A stretch of 64,000 nucleotides of DNA from CAVUQH01 sp963774445. Its GTDB lineage: Bacteria; Myxococcota_A; Polyangia; Haliangiales; Haliangiaceae. The notes beneath the pieces are model-generated. The model was not told where the DNA came from. It saw nothing but the letters and a program-made list of their open reading frames with translations, and did not search any database. The translations under genes were made by a program, and so were the position numbers. Of this stretch, positions 44,870 through 56,000 are shown piece by piece. The stretch is taken from contig CAVZFC010000019.1 of NCBI GenBank assembly GCA_963774445.1, positions 1,116,001 through 1,180,000 on the forward strand. The letters run 5' to 3'. Within the stretch, counting starts at the first letter, position 1, and every line of letters starts with the position of its first letter.

Positions 44870-44872
<3 letters not shown>

Positions 44873-45030
44873 CCGGGGTCGGAGCCAACTTTCGCAACTT
44901 GTTCTCCGCACCCGCCCGAAATCAGCCGCGAAATCCGCCTCAGCCCACCACCGCCGTCCGGTGAGGCTAATTTAGCTCGTAGATTCGCAGGTATACGCGA
45001 CGCAAGTTGCGAAAGTTGGCTCCGACCCTA
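44870..45030. repeat. Family 3 MITE-like element, copy A (161 bp)
   Basis: Runs from the ftsK TGA to the TAG of the next (minus-strand) gene. The ends are inverted repeats of about 25 bp containing GGTCGGAGCCAACTTTCGCA and its reverse complement. No ORF. Close to the element at 60568-60729. Both terminal triplets are the flanking genes' stop codons. Confidence 0.85.
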
Positions 45031-46617
45031 CCAGGGGTGGAGGGTGCGGTGGAGGGCGACGGGGAGGATGTGGTCGCGGAGGACGCGGAGGTGGAGGTCG
45101 AGTCGGGGGCCGCGTTTGCCGCGGGCGGGGCGCCAGATCGACAGGGTGAGGTAGGGGTCGCGGCGGAAGCCGCGGGGGGCGACGGCGAGGGCGGCACGGA
45201 CGGCGTCGCGCAGGTCGAAGCGCGGGGTGGCGGTGGTGCCCGACGCCAGGCGGTGGTCGCGGGCGCCGCTGCGGTTCCAGCGGACGCGCCAGCGGTAGCC
45301 GCTGTCGGCCTGGGTCAGGCCGCGCGCGACCTCGAGGTCGGTCATCACCACGGTGTAGCCATCCTCGATGCGCGGGTCATCGAGGGCGAGCATCTGCTGG
45401 AAGGCAAAGCGCAGCAGGGCGTCGCGGCGGGCGCGCAGCACGCGGTCGACCCAGGCGGCGGCGCGCGGATCGCGGTAGCCGGCGGTGGCGACGGCGGCGT
45501 GCACCAGCGCGTCGTCGAAGCGGGCCAGGATCGACGCGGCCCAGTAGGTGTCGTACGGGGTGGCCTCGGCGAAGCCGGGGTTGGGGTAGTCGGGCGACCA
45601 CAGGTTCGGATCGAACGTGGCGGCGTCGAACATCCCGACCGACGGGTACGGGCTGCGCGCGGCGCCCTCCCACGCGGGGTAGCGCAAACCCAGCGACAGC
45701 AGCCGCAGGCCGACCTCTGACCAGTCGAGGCGCGGCGCGTGGCCCTCGCCATCCTCCTTGCTGCGCGCGTTCTCGGCGCCCAGCGCGCGGCGAAAGTCGA
45801 CCAGGTAGTGGCGCACGTAGCCGCGGTCGCCGGTGTCCGCCGCGATGAAGGCGTCCTGGGTGGCGGCGCGCTCGGCGCCGGTGTCGTCGAGCCAGGCCGA
45901 CAGCAGCCACAGCCCGCGCAGGCTGCGTCGCCGCTGGTGCGGAATGTTGTCGTTGGGATCGCCGGAGCGGACGCCGCGGTAGGCGTAGTGGCCGAGCGGT
46001 CGACCGGGGACGCCGCGCTCGAACAGCGCGCGCACCCGGCCGTGCTGCGGCGGACCCGGGCGCAGGCGCGCGAGATCGAGGTCGACGAGATAGGTGTCGG
46101 GGACGTGGTAACCGGCCGCGTAGAGCAGGCGCGCGGCGATCATGATCGCGCCGGTGGTCAGCTCGGGGGTTGCCGGCGCGTCGACGATCACGCGCCACTC
46201 GACGCCGTTGCGGTCGCGTACGACGTAGCCGTGGGCGCCGCGCGACAGCACCGCCAGCGCGCCGTCCGCCGGAGGGGCGCCGATGCCGGGGCCCCGCTCC
46301 ATCGCAGTCACCGTCGGCCGCCGCCGGCCGATGCGGTTCTCGAACCAGGACGAGTCGGGCACCTGGCCGAAGGCGTTGATGTCCAGCGCCGCGCGTCCGC
46401 CGATCAGCCAGCCAGCATAGCGAGCCGGGCTGATCAACCGGCCGAGCGGCGCGATGGTCGTCTCGAGCACGTGGTCCCACCAGTAGCCGCCCGGGCTCGG
46501 TGCCGGCATCTCGTGGAGGATCGGCGCCGGCGCGCGCTGGAAGCGCCGGTCGTACGGCGCGTGCTTCCATGCCGGCACGCAGCTGCACAGCAGCGCCAGG
46601 ACCAGCGCTCGTTTCAC
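45028..46617 (-). CDS. Module 2 lipoprotein, uncharacterised family
   Basis: 529 residues. Signal VKRALVLALLCSC ends in a short lipobox-like LCSC. Shared with the module 1 lipoprotein: DINAFGQVPDSSWFENRIG, VIVDAPATPELTTGAIMIAARLLYAAGYHVPD, RSGDPNDNIPHQRRRSLRGL, YVRHYLVDFRRALGA, SLGLRYPAWEG and TPYDTYWAASILARF. GTG 46617 overlaps the barrel TGA as GTGA; longer frames upstream lie inside the barrel gene. The sequence resembles a HipA/CotH-type kinase lacking the usual lysine, but this is weak inference. It likely works with the barrel. Confidence 0.72.
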   Translation of the reverse strand: MKRALVLALLCSCVPAWKHAPYDRRFQRAPAPILHEMPAPSPGGYWWDHVLETTIAPLGRLISPARYAGWLIGGRAALDINAFGQVPDSSWFENRIGRRRPTVTAMERGPGIGAPPADGALAVLSRGAHGYVVRDRNGVEWRVIVDAPATPELTTGAIMIAARLLYAAGYHVPDTYLVDLDLARLRPGPPQHGRVRALFERGVPGRPLGHYAYRGVRSGDPNDNIPHQRRRSLRGLWLLSAWLDDTGAERAATQDAFIAADTGDRGYVRHYLVDFRRALGAENARSKEDGEGHAPRLDWSEVGLRLLSLGLRYPAWEGAARSPYPSVGMFDAATFDPNLWSPDYPNPGFAEATPYDTYWAASILARFDDALVHAAVATAGYRDPRAAAWVDRVLRARRDALLRFAFQQMLALDDPRIEDGYTVVMTDLEVARGLTQADSGYRWRVRWNRSGARDHRLASGTTATPRFDLRDAVRAALAVAPRGFRRDPYLTLSIWRPARGKRGPRLDLHLRVLRDHILPVALHRTLHPW

Positions 46618-47948
46618 AGCGACGCCCCCACCGACAGCGCGAGCGCCACACCCTCGCGCGAGCCGCCCAGCGTGAGTTCGAGGAAGCGCGAGCTCCCGGT
46701 CGTTCCGCGCAGGCCGCCGCCCGCCGACCAGCGGACCGGCCCGTCGAACAAACTGTTGACGCCGGGCACCACGCGCCCCAGGTCGAGGAACCAGAGCGCG
46801 TCGACCGCGGTGCTCGTGCGCGCGCGCTCGTAGATCGGATAGCGATACTCGGCGCCGGCCCACCAACCGCCGTCGTCGCGGAACCGACTGGCCGGGTAGC
46901 CGCGCAGATGCTGGTCCCGGCCGAGGCTGGTCAGGGCGTGGAGCGGGATCCGGTTGCGCGGCTCCAGCGGCACCACGCCGCGGACGCCCGCCCGGATCAC
47001 CAGGACACGGTGATCGGGCAAGAGGGGCGCGTATGCGGTCACCGCGAGGCCCCCGCCGAAGGCGCCGAAGGTTGCGCCGGACAGCTCCTTGACCATCAGC
47101 CCGTCGGCCTCGAGCAGCACGCCGCGGGTTGGTCGCGTGGCGCTGTCGCGGGTGTCGAAGCGCAGCCGCGCGGCGAAGCGACCGTAGGCGAGGGTGCGGC
47201 CGAAATCGTCGGGCGGCGCTACGGTGTCGCCGGTCGCCGACACGCTGGCCAGATCGTCGTCGTCGCCGGCGGCCAGCGACTCGCGGCGGTAGCCGGCCTC
47301 GATCTGGCTCGACAGCTGCGGGTCGTGGACGGTCATGTCGAAGGCCAGCGCGGCGTCAACGGCGCGGTCGTCTAGCGCCCGCGCGTCGCCCTCGGCGGTG
47401 TCGTTGCCGCCGCCGTACCAGTGCTGGTTGCGGTCGCGCGCTGCGCCGGCGCCGAGGGTGATCCGCCGCCCCTCGGCAAACGCCAGCGGCTGGACCCAGC
47501 GGGCGCGCGCGGCCCAGTCGAGGTTGGTGCGCAGCAGCGCGGCGCCGTCGACGCGACCGCCGGCCGGAGTCGCGACCCGCAGCGCGGCGCCGGCGCCGAA
47601 ACCCTGGTCGCCGCTGCCGACCAGCCCCGGGCTGACCGCGACCGTGCCGGCGTCGTTGCGCAGCGCCCGACGCACCCGGCGGTCCAGGCGCGTCCGCTCG
47701 GTCACGTCGATCAGCACCGCCACCGGGCTGAAGACCAGCGCGACCAGGTGCTCCGGCAGCGCCAGCGCTTGCCACAAAAGCTCGCCCGCCGGTGACGGCT
47801 GCGGCCGCCGCCAGGTGCCGGTGGTCAGGTCGTCGTCGCCCGGAGCCGTCGCCGCCGCTGGCCTCGTCGGCTCGTCGGCCCGCGCTCGCCCCGCGGCACA
47901 CGACAGCGTCGCAGCGACAGCGGTGCAGGCGGCGACGCGGCGGAGCAT
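46614..47948 (-). CDS. POTRA-less Omp85-like outer membrane barrel (module 2)
   Basis: About 444 residues from ATG 47948. Signal MLRRVAACTAVAATLSCAAGRARA. A periplasmic segment (LLWQALALPEHLVALVFSPVAVLIDVTERTRL) precedes a barrel with HWYGGGNDTAEG, FDTRDSATRPTRGVLLEADG and DQHLRGYPASRFRDDGGWWAG, the last the conserved RGY region of Omp85 barrels. The ATG at 47957 overlaps TAGAAT, a -10-like box, so I prefer 47948. Partner of the downstream lipoprotein; order and overlap match module 1. Confidence 0.73.
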   Translation of the reverse strand: MLRRVAACTAVAATLSCAAGRARADEPTRPAAATAPGDDDLTTGTWRRPQPSPAGELLWQALALPEHLVALVFSPVAVLIDVTERTRLDRRVRRALRNDAGTVAVSPGLVGSGDQGFGAGAALRVATPAGGRVDGAALLRTNLDWAARARWVQPLAFAEGRRITLGAGAARDRNQHWYGGGNDTAEGDARALDDRAVDAALAFDMTVHDPQLSSQIEAGYRRESLAAGDDDDLASVSATGDTVAPPDDFGRTLAYGRFAARLRFDTRDSATRPTRGVLLEADGLMVKELSGATFGAFGGGLAVTAYAPLLPDHRVLVIRAGVRGVVPLEPRNRIPLHALTSLGRDQHLRGYPASRFRDDGGWWAGAEYRYPIYERARTSTAVDALWFLDLGRVVPGVNSLFDGPVRWSAGGGLRGTTGSSRFLELTLGGSREGVALALSVGASL

Positions 47949-47955
47949 CGCCCGC

Positions 47956-47961
47956 ATTCTA
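47956..47961 (-). promoter_or_regulatory. -10-like box TAGAAT before the second barrel gene
   Basis: TAGAAT on the minus strand ends 7 nt before ATG 47948 and overlaps the alternative ATG 47957, which argues for the downstream start. Confidence 0.38.
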
Positions 47962-47999
47962 CTGCGGCCGCGGAAAACAAGGGGAGCGGGCGGTATCGG

Positions 48000-49688
48000 C
48001 TAATCGAGCAGCGCGTCGCGGAGATGGGCGGCAACCTCGGCCAGCACCTCGGGCTCGAACGGTGAGCGCAGGCCGCCGACCTCGAGCATTTCGGTAAACG
48101 AGATGCTGCCGCCGACCTCGCACATCTTCATGTAGTCGCGCAGCGCCAGGTCGCGGTCGCGCTCGGCCTTCATGTGGATCTGGAACGCGCAGACCTGCGC
48201 CAGGGCGTAGTCTATGTAATAGAACGGCATGCCGTAGATGTGCCGCTGGCGCTGCCACACGGTGCCGGTGGCCAGCTGCGGCAGCTGGTCGCCGTAGCGG
48301 CGCCACGGCATGTAGCGGCCCTCGAGCTCGAGCCAGGCGGCGTTGCGCTGGGCCGGGGTCATCGCCGGCTCGGCGTAGACCCTGTGCTGGAAATGGTCGA
48401 CCAGGGTGATGTACGGCAGGTGGACGACCTCGAACGCCAGGTGGCCGCGGCGATAGCGCTCGGCCTCGGCGCCGAAGAAGCGGTCCATCCACGGGAAGGT
48501 GAGCAGCTCCATCCCCATCGAGTGGACCTCGCACGCCTCGTAGGTGGGGAAGAAGTACTCGAGCAGCGGTTGTTTGCGCGCCGACCAGACCTGGTAGGCG
48601 TGACCGCACTCGTGGGTCACCACCTGCAGGTCGTCGGTGGTGCCGGTGAACTGGGCGAAGACGAACGGCCAGCCCAGGTCGGCGAAGATGGTGCAAAAGC
48701 CGCCGGGCGCCTTGCCGTCGCGGCGCTCGACGTCGAGCAGGTCGTGCTCGAGCATGTGATCCATGAACGCGCCGATGCGCGGGTCCATGTCGTGGTACAT
48801 GCCGCGGGCGGTCTCGAGGATCTCGTGCGGGGTTCCGGTCGGCTCGGGGTTGCCGCGCGGATCGAACACCTGCTCGTCGTAGAGCATCACCTCGTCGATC
48901 TCCAGCGCCTGGGCCTGGCGGCGGACCAGCTCCTGGCAGACCGGCACCAGCTGCTCGCGCAGGGCGTCGCGGAAACGGGCCACGTCGGCGGCGTCGTAGC
49001 CGACCCGCGTCATCAGCTGGTAGCCGAGCGGCGTGAAGCCACCCATCCCCAGCGCCCGGCCCATGCCGTCGCGCAGGGTGACCAAGCGGTCGAAGATCTC
49101 GTCCAGCTCGGTGGCGATGGCGGCCAGGAACCGGTCGCGCGCGCGGTGCGCGTCCAGGCGCGTCTGCCGATCGGCCACGCCGAAGTAGCCGCGCAACGCC
49201 GGCATGGTGGTCTTCTCCCCGTGGAAGTCGGCGTCCTTCTTCGAGGTCAGCTCGATGTAGCGGGTGACCAGCTTGGCCTCCTCGGCCAGCGCGTCGGCGA
49301 TCTCGGGCGCAAAGGTGGTGGCCGTGCACGCCTTGAGGCGGAGGATCTGCGGGCCGAAGGCGCGCTCGATCGCCTCGCGATGGCGGCAGCCGACCAGGGC
49401 GCGCGCGTGGATGACGTCGAGCTCGCGCAGCGCCGGGGCCGCCTCGTCCCAGAACGCCTTCTCCCCCTTGGCCCAGGCGCTGTTGGTGTCCTGGTGATAG
49501 CGGACCTCGGCGATGTTGAAGCCGGTGTCGATTCGCGAGCGCACCTGGTTCCAGGCGCGCACGGCCTCGACCGCCTCGTCGGCGCTGGTGGCCGCCTCCA
49601 GCCGCTGGGCCAGGGCGTCGACCTGGGCACGGACGGCGGGAAGGTCCGGTCGGGTGTAGTCGCGGGCAAACGCGGGCGTTTCGCTCAT
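48000..49688 (-). CDS. M3-family oligoendopeptidase-like zinc peptidase
   Basis: 562-residue cytosolic zinc peptidase of the PepF/thimet oligopeptidase family. The HExxH motif is VVTHECGHAYQVW; the third ligand region is FPTYEACEVHSMGMELL. LTSKKDADFHGEK, LGMGGFTPLGYQLMTRVGY and KAPGGFCTIFADLGWPFVF are typical of the clade often annotated M3 family oligoendopeptidase. ATG 49688 is preceded by TAGTAT 8 nt away; the frame extends 17 codons upstream without start-like features. It degrades short peptides. Confidence 0.9.
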   Translation of the reverse strand: MSETPAFARDYTRPDLPAVRAQVDALAQRLEAATSADEAVEAVRAWNQVRSRIDTGFNIAEVRYHQDTNSAWAKGEKAFWDEAAPALRELDVIHARALVGCRHREAIERAFGPQILRLKACTATTFAPEIADALAEEAKLVTRYIELTSKKDADFHGEKTTMPALRGYFGVADRQTRLDAHRARDRFLAAIATELDEIFDRLVTLRDGMGRALGMGGFTPLGYQLMTRVGYDAADVARFRDALREQLVPVCQELVRRQAQALEIDEVMLYDEQVFDPRGNPEPTGTPHEILETARGMYHDMDPRIGAFMDHMLEHDLLDVERRDGKAPGGFCTIFADLGWPFVFAQFTGTTDDLQVVTHECGHAYQVWSARKQPLLEYFFPTYEACEVHSMGMELLTFPWMDRFFGAEAERYRRGHLAFEVVHLPYITLVDHFQHRVYAEPAMTPAQRNAAWLELEGRYMPWRRYGDQLPQLATGTVWQRQRHIYGMPFYYIDYALAQVCAFQIHMKAERDRDLALRDYMKMCEVGGSISFTEMLEVGGLRSPFEPEVLAEVAAHLRDALLD

Positions 49689-49696
49689 GGCGGCAC

Positions 49697-49702
49697 ATAC
49701 TA
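49697..49702 (-). promoter_or_regulatory. -10-like box TAGTAT before the M3 peptidase gene
   Basis: TAGTAT ends 8 nt before ATG 49688. No Shine-Dalgarno between. It lies in the divergent region shared with lolA. Confidence 0.38.
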
Positions 49703-49865
49703 GAGGAAAGCGCCCGCCGGCCCCTGCACTCTCCCTCACCGCGCTTTACAGCGGGCCGATCGGCGCGTAAATACGAGGGAAACCGCGCATGAATCCCCCG
49801 GCGGTGCCGCGCGTCAGTACGAGAGACAGCCGGCGCTTCCCGGCGCCGACAAGGAGAACCCGCCC

Positions 49866-50708
49866 ATGTTTGCACAAGCCTTCATCCTCGCCGCCACCAT
49901 GATGGTGGAGACGCCCGCCGCGGCGCCTGCCCAGGCCCCGGCGAAGGCCCCCGCCGTCGCCCACGTCGCCCCCGCCCTGGCTCCCGCTCCGAGCCCCGCG
50001 CCGGAACCGCAGAGCGTCGCCTCGCCGTTCCAGCTGCCGCTGCTCCACGTCGCCGTGCCGATGGCGCCGACCCGCGTCGCCCAGGTTGACGCCAAGGCGT
50101 TGGTCGGCAAGGTGCAGTCGTTCTACAACGACACCAAGAGCTACAGCGCCGCCTTCCGCCAGACCTATACCAACAAGGCGTTCGGCCAGAAGACCCTCAA
50201 GGACGGCAGGGTCTACATCAAGAAGCCGGGCAAGATGCGCTGGGACTACAAGGGCACCCGCGGCCCGCGCTCGAGCTTCATCGCCGACGGCAGCACCGCG
50301 TGGATGGTCGAGTACGACAACAAGCAGTACGCCCAGCAGAGCCTGAAGAATAGCGTGCTGCCAGTCGCCATCACCTTCCTCAGTGGCAAAGGCGACCTGA
50401 CCCACGACTTCGTGCCGAACATCGACACCTCGGGGCACTACGGCAGCAAGAACGACCTGGTGCTCGAGCTGACGCCCAAGACCCCGTCGGCGCAGTACAA
50501 GACGCTGTACCTGGTGGTCGACCGCGGCAACTACCGGGTCAAGGAGTCGGCCGTCATCGAGGGCAACGGCAACGTCAACCACTTTAGCTTCTACGCCCCC
50601 AACACCACCAAGGTGATCGCCGACACGACCTTTGCGGTCAACGTCAAGACGCTGCGCCAGCAGCACTTCCGCAAGATCAACCCCGACAAGCCCAAGCCCA
50701 AGAAGTAG
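49866..50708 (+). CDS. lolA: LolA-type outer membrane lipoprotein carrier
   Basis: Periplasmic chaperone that ferries lipoproteins to the outer membrane. 280 residues. A short hydrophobic N-terminus (MFAQAFILAATMMVETPAA) is followed by about 50 Ala/Pro-rich residues, then a LolA domain: VQSFYNDTKSYSAAFRQTY, GRVYIKKPGKMRWDYKG, SSFIADGSTAWMVEYDNKQ, TFLSGKGDLTHDF, LVLELTPKTP and YLVVDRGNYRVKESAV. The Pro-rich linker is an addition to the standard carrier. Ribosome site AAGGAGAACCCGCCC. A long hairpin terminates it. Confidence 0.86.
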   Translation: MFAQAFILAATMMVETPAAAPAQAPAKAPAVAHVAPALAPAPSPAPEPQSVASPFQLPLLHVAVPMAPTRVAQVDAKALVGKVQSFYNDTKSYSAAFRQTYTNKAFGQKTLKDGRVYIKKPGKMRWDYKGTRGPRSSFIADGSTAWMVEYDNKQYAQQSLKNSVLPVAITFLSGKGDLTHDFVPNIDTSGHYGSKNDLVLELTPKTPSAQYKTLYLVVDRGNYRVKESAVIEGNGNVNHFSFYAPNTTKVIADTTFAVNVKTLRQQHFRKINPDKPKPKK

Positions 50709-50750
50709 CGATCCGGCTGCGGCCGGTCGCCGCGGCCAGACCTCGAACAG

Positions 50751-50779
50751 CGCTCGTGTTGCGATTCGCAACACGAGCG
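50751..50779 (+). terminator. Intrinsic terminator after lolA
   Basis: CGCTCGTGTTGCGA (50751-50764) and its perfect complement (50766-50779) form a 14-bp stem with a single-base tip, followed by TTCGTTTG. It lies 43 nt past the lolA stop. Confidence 0.72.
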
Positions 50780-50838
50780 TTCGTTTGTCGGTTGAGATTT
50801 GGCTCCGACCGGTGTCGGCGGTACCCTGCGCGGCGGCC

Positions 50839-52499
<1,661 letters not shown>

Positions 52500-52503
<4 letters not shown>

Positions 52504-53063
52504 AAGCAGGCCCGATCATCGGAGCAGTCGTTGCGATCGGCGCCGCCCTGGCGGTGATCATCCTCTTGCGCACCTCGGGTCCCGAGGGCACCGGCGTCGG
52601 CGTCAAGCAAGCCGAAGCGGCGCGCTGCGACAAGGCGAGCGGCGACTGTCTGCCCAAGCTCACGTTCGTCGATACCGAAGGTGAAGCGATCACCCCCGAG
52701 CAACTCGACGGCAAGGTGGTGATGATCAACTTCTGGGCCACCTGGTGCCATCCGTGCCAGTCCGAGGTCCCCAACCTCAGTCACGCCTATCAGAAGTACA
52801 AGGACAAGGGCTTCGTCCTGTTCGGTGTGATGACCGACGACGTTGACAACCCGGCCCTCGAGCGCTTCGCCAAGGCGTATCACCTGAGCTACCCGGTGAT
52901 CCGCGTCAATTCCGAGCTGCTGGAGGCTTTCGGCTACCCCGATCGGCTGCCGACGACGTTCATCTACGACCGTCACGGCAAGCTGCGGGTGAACCGCTTG
53001 GGCGCCCTGCGCGACGCCGACCTCGAGCAGATGCTGCCGGGCCTGCTCGACGAAGAGCTCTAG
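52500..53063 (+). CDS. TlpA/ResA-like membrane-anchored thioredoxin
   Basis: 187 residues. An uncleaved N-terminal helix (AGPIIGAVVAIGAALAVIILL) anchors a periplasmic thioredoxin fold: VVMINFWATWCHPCQSEVPNL with redox pair C83-C86, the TlpA-type LFGVMTDDVDNPALERFAK insertion and the cis-proline loop LPTTFIYDRHG. It reduces disulphides outside the cytoplasm, often for cytochrome c maturation. A further cysteine pair (C43, C50 region) precedes the domain. ATGA-coupled to gpmI. Confidence 0.9.
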
Positions 53064-56000
53064 CCAGGCCACGGGGCGATCATCTGCGCCCAGGCCGTGG
53101 GGTTGCCGACGCCGCTGGTGCGCATCGCCTCTTCGGCGGCGTCTGCCCGTTCTGCGCCAGCGTCGCCGCCTTCGAGGCGACCCAGCCGATAGCGCACGAC
53201 GTGGGCGTGGAGCGGCATCTCTGCGGCCTCGAACGCGGCCGGCAGATCGCCGAGCCGGCGCGCGGCGCCCTCGTCGTCGCCGTCTGCCGCGGCCAGCGCG
53301 GCCAGCACCAGGCCGCCTAGCGGCGTGCTCCAGCCGACCCGCTCGCGCAGCAGCGCGCGGGCCTCAGCGCCGGCCCGGCGCCGGGCGGTGTCGTCGCCGG
53401 CCAGCCCGGCGGCCAGGGCCGCGCGCGCGCGCAGCGCCACCGCCTCGAGGCGGACCTGCTGGGTGCGCAGCAGCATCGACGCGGACAGGGCCCGCCATCC
53501 GGCCTCGACCCGGCGCGCCGCGTCGGCCGCGGCGCCGACGTAGAGGTCGAGCTGGGTGCGCGCGAGCATGTGGTTGTAGTGCTGCAGGTGGTAGCGCTCG
53601 ATCGACCAGCGGTGCTCGGCGTAGGCCAGCCGCTCGCGCGCCACGTCAACGTCGTCTTTGCCCAGCCACGCCCAGTTGAGCAGGCCGGTCGACAGCATCG
53701 TCCACGCGTACAGGTCGCCCCGGGCCTCGGCCTCGCGCAGCGCCGGCGGCACCCGCCGCGCCAGCTCGTCGAGCTGCCCGCGGTAGGCCATCGACCAGAG
53801 CATCAGGTGGCGCGTCAACGTCAGCTCCCACCACGAGCCAGCGCAGTGGTTGCGGAACAACCCGATCGCCGGCAGCGCAGCCTTGATCGTGCCGCGCCAG
53901 TCGCCGCGCAGGAAGCAGGCATAGGCCCGCCCCATGCGCGCGATCGCCCGCGGGTAAGGGGTGCCCAGCTCGGCGGCCAGCGCCTCGTTGCGCTCGACCA
54001 GGGCGTCGGTGCGCGCGGCCGAGCGGGTGCCTCCGGTGGCCACCAGCATGGCCTCTCCGGCCAGCGCCCGGCAGACGCGCACCCGCTCTCCGGCGGCCAG
54101 GGACAGCCGCAGCGCGCGGGTCTGCAGCTCGGCGGCGCGGACCGGATCGATCATCGCCAGACCGCTGGTCGCCCCCCACAGGGCGTCGATCGCAGCCAGC
54201 CGATCGGCCGGCACCTCGCGCGCGTCGCGCGGTCGGAAGCTCAGCCCCGACAGGCGCAGGCGCGCCCGGTGATAGAGCAGCGACGCCAGCGTTGCCCGCG
54301 AGCTCTTCGGCAGGCGCTGGCCGTGGGCGGCGAGCCCGCGCTCGAGCACCGCCAGGCCGTCGTCGACCCGGCCCGCGCGGAGCAGCTGCTCGGCGGCGCG
54401 TCCTTCCAGGTAGGCGGCCACGGTCTGGTCGGGCGCGCTGTCCATGGCGGCGAGGAACGCCTGCCCGGCCTCGGCGCCGAGGCCGGCGCTGGCCAGCGCC
54501 TCGGCGCGTGCGACCTCGGCGTCGTGGCGCTCTGCCTGGGCCAGGTTGTCGTCTTCGAGGTACTGGGCAAACAGCGCCGCCGCGCGGTCGAACGCCAGCG
54601 CCTCGGCCGCCTCGTGCGCGGCGCGCAGGGTGTAGCGGCAAGCGTGCTCCTTTTCGCCGGCTTCGTGCCAGTGGCGGGCCAGCGCCTCGGCGTCGGCGCG
54701 CGGATCGCTCTCGAGGGTCAGGGCCAGTCGCCGGTGGAGCTCGCGCTGGCGTTCGTCGGACAGCGCGCCGACGGCGGCGTCGCGCACGCGGTCGTGGAGG
54801 ATCTCGACGAAGTCATCGGGCAGGGTCGCGCGCCCGCGCACCAGGATCGCGGCGCGGAGAATCGCCGCCTCGGCGGTGCCGTCGTTGGGCAACCGCGCGG
54901 CGCGGGCGGCGTCGCGCAGGCGCAGCGGCCCGCCGGCGACGGCGATCACGTCGAGCATCTCGTGGGCGCGGTGGGGCAGGCGCTCGAAGCGGTGGCGCAG
55001 CACCTCTTCCAGGGTGACCGACGGCGCGTCTCCGCCGCGCTCGAGCACCCTGCCGCTGCGCACGAACGCGACCAGCTCGCGGATGAACAGCGGGTTGCCG
55101 GCCGCCTCCCAGGCGATGGCGTTGGCCGCGTCGTTGGCGCCCTCGTGATCGCCGAGCAGCGCCAGCGCCAGCTCGCGCGACGACGTCGGGTCGAGCGGGC
55201 CGACCGCGACGCGCAACACCGTTCCGGCGGCGGCGCGCTCGAGGCGCGCGCGCACCATGCGATCGAGCAGCTCGTCGTCGTCGTCGTCGGTGCGCACAGT
55301 GGCGCAGATCAGCACCGGCGGCGCGTCCGGTGGTCGGGTGAGCTCGCCCAGCAGCGCGGCGCTGTCGGTGTCACCCCACTGCAGATCGTCGATCCACAGG
55401 ATCGTCGGCCGCGCGCGGCTCAGCCGGGACAACAGCTCGCGCAGCGCGGTGCCCGCGCGGTGGCGCAACTCGAACGGATCGACCGCCGGATCGGGAGCCG
55501 TCGCCTGGGCCAGCGCCTCGACCCGCCGCAGCACGGGAAACAACCGCACCAGCGCGCCGGCGTCCGGCGGTATCAGGGCGTCGACGTCGGCCCGCGGCAG
55601 CTCGTCCAGGGTATCGGCGAGCGCGTCGATCAGGTTGTCGAACGCCTTGTACGGCACCGACTCGCGCTCGTAGCAGCGGCCCGCCAGCACCAGCGCTCGG
55701 CCGGCCTCGGCCGCCCGGCTCACGAACGTATGCGCCAGCGCGGTCTTGCCCATGCCGGTCTGCCCGCACAGCTGCACGGTCACGCAGGCGCCGCCCTCGA
55801 CCCGGCGCAGCGCGCCCTCCAGCGCTTCGAGCTGGTGGTGCCGCCCGACCAGCTCGACGTCGGTCTCCGCGCCCGTCGCCGGCGCGTCCGAGCCGAGCGC
55901 GGCGCTGATGTCGGCGGCCCCGGCGCGCGCCGCCGGATCGCAGGTCAGCAACCGATCGCACAGCGTCGCCAGTGTCGGAGAGGCGTCGGGCGCCCGCGAT

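Noticed and set aside
50790..50803. A further family 3 copy before gpmI
   Set aside because: Only about 12 bases resemble the element end; kept as a possible relic, not annotated.
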